The notes beneath the pieces were generated by a model. That model saw only the letters and a list, made by a program, of their open reading frames with translations, was not told the origin of the DNA and did not search any database. This document shows positions 16,787 through 23,469 of a stretch of DNA of 32,898 nucleotides, in pieces (position 1 is the first letter of the stretch; each line of letters opens with the position of its first letter). Made by a program: the position numbers and the translations under genes. This DNA is from a bacterium (GTDB lineage: Bacteria > Planctomycetota > B15-G4): contig JAUIEF010000039.1 of NCBI GenBank assembly GCA_030428785.1, positions 1 to 32,898 on the forward strand. The letters are read 5' to 3'.

Positions 16787-17322
16787 GTCTGTCTCCAGGA
16801 GACGAGGAGCGGGTCACCGGGCGTCGCGGCGACGGGCGGGTCGCAGCGCTCGTGACGCACCGTGGAAGAGAAGGAGTGGATGCGGGCGCGCGGTCGCGCG
16901 GGGGCGACGTCGGACGTCGCGGGTGCGACCGCGCCCGGGTCTCCGCGGGCGGCGTCGGCGACGAGCGTGTCGCGCGGGACGGCGTCGGGCCGCGCGGTGC
17001 CGCCGGAGTCGACGTTCCCGGAGCGCGACGCGAGCACCACCACGAGGGCGACCGCCGCCGCGCCCGCGACCCATGCGGCGACGCGGCTCCGTCGGTGCGT
17101 CGATCGCGTGATCTCCGCGCCGTCCATCGGCCTGCCTCTCGCGAGCCCCTCGACGCGTCCGAGTCGATCGACGAGCCGCTCCAACGGCTCGAGCAGCGCG
17201 GGGTCGCGCAGCAGCGCGTCGGCGACGGCCGGATCGTCGAAGGGATCGCGTCGCTCGTCGAGCAGCGCGTCGACGCGCGCCCAGAAGGTGTCGTGCGTGG
17301 TGCCGGTCGTGTCCATGGTCAT
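16771..17322 (-). CDS. Putative membrane anti-sigma factor
   Basis: This 183-residue protein has a cytoplasmic N-terminus rich in Asp, Arg and Leu, one transmembrane segment at ~81-97 (VAAWVAGAAAVALVVVLAS), and a short extracytoplasmic tail with low complexity. The layout is that of a single-pass anti-sigma factor. I see no clear HxxxCxxC zinc motif, so the call rests on topology and on the ATGA overlap with the ECF sigma gene upstream. The start is ATG 17322; a second ATG two codons later is possible. Its 3' end overlaps the secretin-like gene by 16 bases. Confidence 0.65.
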   Translation of the reverse strand: MTMDTTGTTHDTFWARVDALLDERRDPFDDPAVADALLRDPALLEPLERLVDRLGRVEGLARGRPMDGAEITRSTHRRSRVAAWVAGAAAVALVVVLASRSGNVDSGGTARPDAVPRDTLVADAARGDPGAVAPATSDVAPARPRARIHSFSSTVRHERCDPPVAATPGDPLLVSWRQTWTSR

Positions 17323-17825
17323 GAGGTGGGGGCTCCGGGGAGCTCGCGGAGGCGCCGGCGCGCGCGGTGCAGGTGCGACTTCACAGTGCCCTCGGGCAGG
17401 CCGTGCGACGCGGCGATGCGCGCGACGCTCCAGCCGTCGCGGTGGAAGCGCAGCAGGATCTCGCGCGGCAGCGGGTCGAGGCGGTCGAGGAGCCCCGCGA
17501 GCTCGTCGCCCGACTCGGCGGGGGAGGGTTCGCTCGGCGCGACGGGCTCGGCGTCCGGTTCGAGCCCCGCCGGGCGGCGCGCGGCGGCGCGGCGCGCGTC
17601 GAGCACGACGTGCAGCGCGGTGCGCCGCAGCCAGGGGACGAGCGCGCGGCCCTCGTCGTAGGCGTGCCGGTAGCGGAGGGCCTTGGCGGCGACGTCCTGG
17701 AGCAGGTCGTCGGCGTCCTGGGCGCCGGGACCGCCCGCCGCGAGCGCCGCCACGTAGCCGCGGATTCGGGGCAGCGCCTCGAGGAGCGCGCGCTCGAAGG
17801 GCGGGTCGGCGGGAGGCGTGCTCAC
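17319..17825 (-). CDS. ECF RNA polymerase sigma factor
   Basis: A 168-residue sigma-70 family factor with only regions 2 and 4. Region 2 is seen in QDADDLLQDVAAKALRYRH and VPWLRRTALHVVLDARR. Region 4 is REILLRFHRDGWSVARIA followed by LPEGTVKSHLHRARRRL, a clear helix-turn-helix. The start is GTG 17825, preceded by GAGGAGGC almost directly against the start codon, which is unusually close spacing. The stop overlaps the anti-sigma-like start (ATGA). The 178-base upstream gap should hold its promoter, but I could not fix one. Autoregulation is typical for ECF operons and is only inferred here. Confidence 0.9.
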   Translation of the reverse strand: MSTPPADPPFERALLEALPRIRGYVAALAAGGPGAQDADDLLQDVAAKALRYRHAYDEGRALVPWLRRTALHVVLDARRAAARRPAGLEPDAEPVAPSEPSPAESGDELAGLLDRLDPLPREILLRFHRDGWSVARIAASHGLPEGTVKSHLHRARRRLRELPGAPTS

Positions 17826-18003
17826 GCCTCCTCTACCGGCGCGGGGCGGCGCCGGTTGCAGGGAATCCGGCCGCGGTGGGCGGGGGCGGTCGCACGGGGC
17901 GGGTCGGGCGGAGGCGGCCCGGACGAGGGCGGGTCGGACGGGAGCCCGGCGACCGGCGGCACACGCGGGATCGGGGTCCCGCTCGGCGAGCGGCCCACGC
18001 TCC

Positions 18004-19239
18004 TCACAGGCGCTGCGCGAACCACACGAAGCCCAGCACGGCGATCGCCGCCGAGCCGAGCCGGCGCACGAGCGCCGGGGCGAGGAAGCGCTCGTCGGCA
18101 CGGGCGCCCGGCGCCGCCGCGTCCGTCGGCACCGCCTCCCGCCGCCCGCGCGGCACGAGCGCGAGCACGCCCACGAGCCCCAGCACGACGAGCACCTGCC
18201 CGATCTCGACGCCCACGTTGAACGCGAAGAGCGCCGTGAGCCGCGCCGGCTCGCGCACGAGGGAGTTCGCGAGGAAGCCCGCGAAGCCCAGCCCGTGCAC
18301 GAGGCCGAAGATCCCGGCCTCCGCCCAGCGCGCGCGCGTCGCCCGCGGGTGCACGAGGCAGTCCGTCGCGACGTACGCGATGGACAGCGCGATGCACGCC
18401 TCGATGAAGCCGGAGTAGGCCCAGGTCTCGACGACGCCCAGCGCCGCGAGCGCGAGCGTGATCGAGTGCGCGACGGTGAACGCCGTGACGACGCCCAGCA
18501 GCGAGCGCAGCCGTCGCGACGCGAGGACGAGCGCGCCCACGAACGCGAGGTGGTCCCAGCCCGAGAGGATGTGGTGGAAGCCGAGCCCCACGAAGGTCGT
18601 GAACGCACCGCGTCCCTCGGGGTCGAAGCGCGCGCGCGGCTCGCGCCCGCTCAGCGTGAAGGTGCTCGTGCGCCCGCCGTCGCGCGGCACGGCGCCGTCC
18701 GCGCCGACCTCGTCCCAGGTGATCGTGAGGAGGTCCATGTGCGCCGGGCTCGTGAGCAGGAACAGGCTGCTCTCGACCATGAGGTCGCGGATCGGCGCGT
18801 CGTGCACGAGCAGCAGCTCGAGGCCCACCGAGCCCTTGCGGTACCCGTCGCTCTCGCGCCGCGGCGTGTGCCACAGCGTCATGGGCTGCGGCAGCAGCGG
18901 CACGCCGCCCTGCAGCTCGCGGTCCGCGTCGGTCCAGAAGCCGTAGTGCTCGAGGACGTAGCCCATGATCGCGTCGCGGCGCGCGGTGACCTCGTCCGTG
19001 GAGACCTCGCCGTCCCGGTCCGCGTCGAGGTCGGGGATCACCTCGAGCAGCGAGAGCACCTGGAGGCGCATCGTGACGCGCGCCTCCTTCCCGCGCACCT
19101 CGACGAGCGTCTCGCTCAGCGAATCCGGGTGCGCGAGGACCGCCCGCGCGACGAGCCGCGCGAGCGGCGGGCCGACGGACGTCCGTGCGGGGGCCGCGGG
19201 CGCGAGCAGCGCCAGGAGCGCGAGCAGGCCGGCGATCAC
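18004..19239 (-). CDS. HupE/UreJ-family membrane protein with periplasmic domain
   Basis: The 411-residue protein starts at GTG 19239 with a signal-like hydrophobic N-terminus. The first ~210 residues form an extracytoplasmic domain with one EF-hand-like loop (DLDADRDGEVSTDE, ~70-83). The C-terminal ~190 residues hold six or so membrane helices with the family motifs GFHHILSGWDHLAF, AHSITL and HGLGFAGFL. This layout is that of the HupE/UreJ_2 family, whose simpler relatives are linked to nickel or cobalt uptake; the His-rich helices fit metal handling. The transported species is unknown. It lies 16 bases after the metallo-beta-lactamase gene and is probably co-transcribed with it. Confidence 0.85.
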   Translation of the reverse strand: MIAGLLALLALLAPAAPARTSVGPPLARLVARAVLAHPDSLSETLVEVRGKEARVTMRLQVLSLLEVIPDLDADRDGEVSTDEVTARRDAIMGYVLEHYGFWTDADRELQGGVPLLPQPMTLWHTPRRESDGYRKGSVGLELLLVHDAPIRDLMVESSLFLLTSPAHMDLLTITWDEVGADGAVPRDGGRTSTFTLSGREPRARFDPEGRGAFTTFVGLGFHHILSGWDHLAFVGALVLASRRLRSLLGVVTAFTVAHSITLALAALGVVETWAYSGFIEACIALSIAYVATDCLVHPRATRARWAEAGIFGLVHGLGFAGFLANSLVREPARLTALFAFNVGVEIGQVLVVLGLVGVLALVPRGRREAVPTDAAAPGARADERFLAPALVRRLGSAAIAVLGFVWFAQRL

Positions 19240-19255
19240 GCGCGCGCGGCTCCGC

Positions 19256-20257
19256 TCACCCGTTCCACGTGATGCCGCACAGGTACACCGGGTGGATCAC
19301 GAACTCGTCGAAGATCGTGCAGGCCGGCTCGTTGCCCATGTCGAGCGACGCCTCGAGGATGTCCGACAGGATCTCGGGCCGGAACTGGAGCAGGTGCTCG
19401 TCCGGGTGCACCGTCGTCGTGTAGGCGTAGGGCTCGAAGGGCGTCGCGCTCATCTCGATGTGGCAGCCGACGACCCACTGCACGGGGTTCGCGGCCGCGA
19501 AGTCGACGAGCCGCTGCAGGCTGTCCCGGAAGTCGAACCACTCGCTCGCGCTGAACACGAAGAGGTGGCCCGGGTAGACGATGTCGCCGGTCCAGAGGAT
19601 CTGCGTGTCGCGGTCGTAGAGCGAGACGCTCACGGGGTGGTGTCCCGGCGTGGCGAGGACGTCGACGACGCGCCCGCCGAGGTCGTAGGTGACGATGTCC
19701 TCGGGGTAGTTCGTGAGCCCCCAGAAGGACGTGACCTCCGCCAGGTTCGTGCCGACGAACCGCGTGACGTCCGGCGAGCCCGCGAACTGGTTGTCCGCCT
19801 GCACGTGGTCGAAGTGACCGTGCGTGTGCGCCACGATGAGGTCGATGTCCGCCTGGCCCTTCGCGGCGAGCCAGTTCGCGATGATCTCGTCGACGAGCGC
19901 CTTGACCGGGAGCACGCCCGTCGCGCCCGTGTCCATGAGCAGCACCTTGTCCTCGCCGAAGAGCAGGTAGAGGAACGGCGCCTCGTAGGTCGCGCACTTG
20001 GACTGCCGGATGACGTAGGTGTCCTCGTTGTACGCGTGCACCTGCATGGGCGGGTCGTTGTGGCAGTCCGTGCCGCTGATCCAGCTCACGGGCCAGCTCC
20101 CGGGCGACTTCGGAGGCGCGGCCTTGCGCAGCGCGGTGGTCGTCGCGCGGTCGACGCGCAGGCCGAGGCCGAAGCCGCCGGCGTCGACGGTGCGCACGAC
20201 GAGCACGCCGAGCAGGACGAGGAAGGCGGCGGGCACGGCGAGGCGGCGCGCGGTCAT
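19256..20257 (-). CDS. Exported metallo-beta-lactamase-fold hydrolase
   Basis: This 333-residue protein starts at ATG 20257 with a GGGAG eight bases upstream and a signal or anchor segment at ~7-22. The MBL fold motif HTHGHFDH (residues 144-151) supplies the zinc ligands. It is preceded by VLLMDTGAT and followed by TPGHHPVSVSLYD, LWTGDIVYPG (bridging Asp) and a final His in GCHIEMS. These place it in the broad glyoxalase-II-like group of MBL hydrolases rather than true beta-lactamases. Several cysteines occur (65, 88 and two near the C-terminus). It is transcribed with the HupE-like gene and diverges from the phosphodiesterase gene. The substrate is unknown. Confidence 0.88.
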   Translation of the reverse strand: MTARRLAVPAAFLVLLGVLVVRTVDAGGFGLGLRVDRATTTALRKAAPPKSPGSWPVSWISGTDCHNDPPMQVHAYNEDTYVIRQSKCATYEAPFLYLLFGEDKVLLMDTGATGVLPVKALVDEIIANWLAAKGQADIDLIVAHTHGHFDHVQADNQFAGSPDVTRFVGTNLAEVTSFWGLTNYPEDIVTYDLGGRVVDVLATPGHHPVSVSLYDRDTQILWTGDIVYPGHLFVFSASEWFDFRDSLQRLVDFAAANPVQWVVGCHIEMSATPFEPYAYTTTVHPDEHLLQFRPEILSDILEASLDMGNEPACTIFDEFVIHPVYLCGITWNG

Positions 20258-20380
20258 CGACGGCTCCCGGGAGGGGACGGTCGCGCGAGGGGGCGCGACG
20301 CGCGGAATCGGCCCAGGATACCCGCCGCGGACGGTCGCGGGTGTGACGTCCTCGTGCTGGAGGACGCCCTCCGCCGGGTC

Positions 20381-20386
20381 TACCCT
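20381..20386 (+). promoter_or_regulatory. Candidate -10 box placed for a leaderless transcript
   Basis: TACCCT (TANNNT type) lies six bases before ATG 20393, which would put transcription start at or next to the start codon. No good -35 is visible. The same spacing recurs before two other plus-strand genes in this window. Confidence 0.35.
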
Positions 20387-20392
20387 GCCCGC

Positions 20393-21973
20393 ATGGATCC
20401 GTCGTCGACCGTGACCCGCCGAGCGGCGCTGCCGCTCGCCCTCGCCGCGCTGCTCGCGCTCCCGTCCGCCTGCGGCGAGCCCGCGCGCGCCGCCGACCCC
20501 GTCGCGCCCGTGCTGCTCATCGGCGTCGACGGGCTCGAGTGGAACGTCCTCCGTCCGCTGCTCGAGGACGGCCGCTGCCCGAACCTGCGCGCGCTCATGG
20601 AGCGCGGCGCGTTCGGGCACCTCGGCACGATGCTGCCCACGCTCAGCCCGATCCTCTGGAACACGATCGCGACCGGCCGCATGCCGCACGAGCACGGCAT
20701 CCGCGGCTTCCTCGACGAGGACGGGAACACGTACACGAGCAGGAGCCGCGCGTGCCGCGCGCTCTGGAACCTCGCGGACCGCTGGGGGCTGTCGAGCCAG
20801 GTCGTCGGCTGGTGGACGACGTGGCCCGTCGAGGAGGTGCACGGCTGCATGGTGAGCGGCACGAGCTCCGGCGCGCTGCTCGACGTGAACTGGAAGCCGA
20901 CGCTCATCCCGGGCGCGCCCGACCAGGTGCACCCGCCCGAGCGCGAGGCGGCGCTCATCGCCGTCGCGGAGCGCGTCGGGTCGAAGGAGAACGTGCTCGC
21001 GCTCCAGCGCGAGGTCATGGGCGACCTCGTGCCGTCCGAGATGGGGCTCGTCGAGAAGGCGATCCTCATCCCCGAGACGCTCTGGTCGCTGCAGGCCGAC
21101 GCGACCTTCCACGCGATCATGATGGAGCTGCTCGCGGACGGCGTCGCGGACCTCAACCTCGTGTACTTCGGGTCGCCGGACGTCGCGGGGCACCGCTTCT
21201 GGCGGTACTGGGAGCCCGAGCCCTTCGCGTGGCCGGACGACCCGGCGGTCGACGACCTCGTGCGCGACAAGGTCACGCGCTTCGACCCGTTCAAGGACGT
21301 CGAGTTCACGACGCTGCGCGCGCTCCTCGCGACGCCGGCCGGCGACGAGCAGCTCGCGCACGTCCTGCCCGGCGTGTACGACTGGGTGGACGGCATGATC
21401 GGCGAGCTCGTCGCGGCGGCGGGGCCCGACGTCACGGTGATCGTCGTGTCGGACCACGGCATGCACGCGGTGTCGACGGAGTCGCCCACCGCGAAGTTCG
21501 TGACGGGGCACCACCAGGACGGCGCGCCGGGCGTGATCGTCGCGGCGGGGCCGGGCATCGCGGCGACCGGCGACGTCGACGCGTTCCTCGCGAGCGGCCG
21601 CCTGCCCATCGAGGGCTCCATCCTCAACGTCGCGCCGACGGTGCTCGCGCTGCTCGGCATCCCGCTCGACGACGGGCTGAGCGCGTACGGCGCGCACGAC
21701 GCCATGCTCACGGCGCCCGCGCGGGAGCGCGCCGAGCTGCCGCGCGTCGCCGACCACGACGAGGGCTTCCGGCCGCCGGTCGCCGCGACGCTCCCGCCCG
21801 AGATGGACGAGGCCTTCAAGACGCGCTTCCGCGGGCTCGGCTACCTCGGCGAGGAGGGCGAGGCCATGGACAGCGCGCACGACACGGACGTGCGCCTCGT
21901 GAACCCGGACGGGTTCCGCCCGGACACGGGCTTCGAGGTCACCGACCCGGCGGCGGACGGCGACGACGGCTGA
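20393..21973 (+). CDS. Exported type I phosphodiesterase / alkaline-phosphatase-fold enzyme
   Basis: A 526-residue member of the alkaline phosphatase superfamily (nucleotide pyrophosphatase/phosphodiesterase type). The N-terminus has TRRAALPLALAALLALPSAC, which looks like a Tat signal; the PSAC could be a poor lipobox. The metal and catalytic residues are visible: D46 in LLIGVDGLEW, the nucleophile region LPTLSPILWNTIATG (S85 stands where many relatives have Thr), PHEHGIRGF, D and H in VVSDHGMH, and H in VTGHHQDGAPGV. The C-terminus ends with FRGLGYLGEEGE, a tail common in this class in environmental bacteria. It probably hydrolyses phosphodiesters or phosphonates in the periplasm; the substrate is unknown. 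It is followed by the ThuA-DUF1080 gene after 43 bases. Confidence 0.88.
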   Translation: MDPSSTVTRRAALPLALAALLALPSACGEPARAADPVAPVLLIGVDGLEWNVLRPLLEDGRCPNLRALMERGAFGHLGTMLPTLSPILWNTIATGRMPHEHGIRGFLDEDGNTYTSRSRACRALWNLADRWGLSSQVVGWWTTWPVEEVHGCMVSGTSSGALLDVNWKPTLIPGAPDQVHPPEREAALIAVAERVGSKENVLALQREVMGDLVPSEMGLVEKAILIPETLWSLQADATFHAIMMELLADGVADLNLVYFGSPDVAGHRFWRYWEPEPFAWPDDPAVDDLVRDKVTRFDPFKDVEFTTLRALLATPAGDEQLAHVLPGVYDWVDGMIGELVAAAGPDVTVIVVSDHGMHAVSTESPTAKFVTGHHQDGAPGVIVAAGPGIAATGDVDAFLASGRLPIEGSILNVAPTVLALLGIPLDDGLSAYGAHDAMLTAPARERAELPRVADHDEGFRPPVAATLPPEMDEAFKTRFRGLGYLGEEGEAMDSAHDTDVRLVNPDGFRPDTGFEVTDPAADGDDG

Positions 21974-22004
21974 CGCCCGGCTTGTCCGCCGCGCGCGGGT
22001 CCGC

Positions 22005-22010
22005 TACGAC
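22005..22010 (+). promoter_or_regulatory. Possible -10-like hexamer before the ThuA-DUF1080 gene
   Basis: TACGAC sits six bases before ATG 22017, the same distance as TACCCT before the phosphodiesterase gene. The last base does not fit TANNNT, and the gene could simply be read through from upstream. Confidence 0.2.
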
Positions 22011-22016
22011 GGGCGC

Positions 22017-23408
22017 ATGAACCTCCTGCCGCTGGTCCTCCTCGCGGCGGGCGCCGCGTCGACGCCGGACGCCGCGCCCGACCTGCCGCGCGTCCTCTTC
22101 CTCACGCACTCGGCGGGCTTCGAGCACCCGGTCGTCAAGCGGCCGTCGCCCGACGCGCTCTCCCACGCGGAGGCCGCCTTCGTCGACATGACGCGCGGCG
22201 CGTACGACGTCGTCGCGACCCAGGAATGCGCCGCGCTCACCGCGGAGACGCTCGTCGACCTGGACGTCGTCGTGTTCTGCACGACGGGCGAGCTGCCGCT
22301 CGGGAGCGGCGTGTTCGACGCGCTCATGGACTGGATCCTCGGGGGCGGCGCGTTCGTCGGCGTGCACTGCGCGAGCGACACCTTCTACGCGTCGCCGCCG
22401 TACCTCGCGATGGTCGGCGGCACCTTCGACGGGCACCCGTGGCACGAGGAGGTCGTGCTCGACGTGCACGCGGGCGTGGCGGGCGGCGGGCGCCACCCGG
22501 CGGTCGCGGGGCTCGGCGACACGTGGACGCTCACGGACGAGATCTACCAGTTCCGCGACCACCCGCTCGAGCCGCTGCGGCTGCTCCTCACGCTCGACCC
22601 GGCGTCGGCGGACGTGTCGCTCGGCAAGCGCGCCGACGGTGTCTACGCCAACGCCTGGTGGCGCGACTGGGGCGAGGGCCGCGTCTTCTACACGGCGCTC
22701 GGGCACCGCGAGGCGGTGTGGGACTCCGAGGCGTTCCGCGCGCACCTGCTCGGCGGGCTGCGCTGGGCGCTCGAGGGTCCGGACCTCCCGGCGCCCGTGC
22801 CGGACGGCGCGGTCGTGCTGCTCGACGCCGCGGGGCGGCCCGCGCCGGACGCGTGGACGCACCGCGGCGGCGGGCCGTTCGCGTGGCGCGCGCCGCCGGC
22901 CTCCGACGTCCTCGGCGCGCAGGCGGTCCCCGGCTCGGGCGACCTCGTCTCGACGGCGAGCTTCGGCGACGCGCTCCTGCACGTCGAGTTCGCGACGCCC
23001 CACGAGCCGGACGACGAAGGGCAGGCGCGCGGCAACAGCGGCGTCTACGTGCAGGGGCGCTACGAGGTCCAGGTGCTCGACAGCCACGGGCTGCCGGCCG
23101 GCCTCGACCGCTGCGCGGCGATCTACGGCAAGAAGGCGCCGGACGTCGTCGCGAGCCGGCCGCCCGGCCGCTGGCAGACCTACGACATCCGGTTCACGGC
23201 GCCGCGGTTCGACGACACGGGCGGCAAGACCGCCGACGCGCGGCTCACCGTCTGGCACGACGGCGTGCTCGTGCACGACGACGTCGCGGTCGACGGGCCG
23301 ACGCTCGCGGGCCTCGGCACGGACGAGGTCGCGCGCGGCCCGCTGCTGCTCCAGGACCACGGCGACGCGGTGCGCTACCGCAACGTGTGGGTTCTGCCGA
23401 CGCGCTGA
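22017..23408 (+). CDS. Exported ThuA-DUF1080 fusion protein
   Basis: This 463-residue protein has a short signal peptide. The first ~245 residues are a ThuA-like, glutamine-amidotransferase-type fold: RVLFLTHSAGFEHP, a strand with DVVVFCTTGELPL, GGGAFVGVHCASDTFY, and later WWRDWGEGRVFYTALGHR. The last ~190 residues are a DUF1080 (3-keto-glycoside hydrolase type) lectin-like domain: LLHVEFATPHEPDDEG, GNSGVYVQGRYEVQVLDS, CAAIYGKKAPD, and WQTYDIRFTAPRFD. ThuA and DUF1080 domains occur together widely in Planctomycetota and are linked to the oxidised-sugar (3-keto) route of glycoside breakdown. The natural substrate is unknown. A strong hairpin follows the stop. Confidence 0.9.
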   Translation: MNLLPLVLLAAGAASTPDAAPDLPRVLFLTHSAGFEHPVVKRPSPDALSHAEAAFVDMTRGAYDVVATQECAALTAETLVDLDVVVFCTTGELPLGSGVFDALMDWILGGGAFVGVHCASDTFYASPPYLAMVGGTFDGHPWHEEVVLDVHAGVAGGGRHPAVAGLGDTWTLTDEIYQFRDHPLEPLRLLLTLDPASADVSLGKRADGVYANAWWRDWGEGRVFYTALGHREAVWDSEAFRAHLLGGLRWALEGPDLPAPVPDGAVVLLDAAGRPAPDAWTHRGGGPFAWRAPPASDVLGAQAVPGSGDLVSTASFGDALLHVEFATPHEPDDEGQARGNSGVYVQGRYEVQVLDSHGLPAGLDRCAAIYGKKAPDVVASRPPGRWQTYDIRFTAPRFDDTGGKTADARLTVWHDGVLVHDDVAVDGPTLAGLGTDEVARGPLLLQDHGDAVRYRNVWVLPTR

Positions 23409-23417
23409 CGCGACCGG

Positions 23418-23449
23418 GCGCGGCGCGCGCGCGTCGCCTCGCGCCGCGC
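23418..23449. terminator. Bidirectional hairpin between convergent genes
   Basis: A perfect 10-bp inverted repeat (GCGCGGCGCG / CGCGCCGCGC) with a 12-base loop fills the 61-base gap between the convergent ThuA-DUF1080 and glycoside-hydrolase genes. It could end transcription from both sides. No T-run is present; in GC-rich DNA such stems are partly expected. Confidence 0.5.
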
Positions 23450-23469
23450 GTCCGGCGTCACGCCCTGAC

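Noticed and set aside
18965..20392. N-terminal extension of the phosphodiesterase frame to 1002 residues
   Set aside because: The extension is antisense to the MBL and HupE-like genes; a signal peptide begins at ATG 20393.
19256..21880. 874-residue minus frame that includes the MBL protein
   Set aside because: Only the last 333 residues, from ATG 20257, are protein-like; the rest is antisense to the phosphodiesterase gene.
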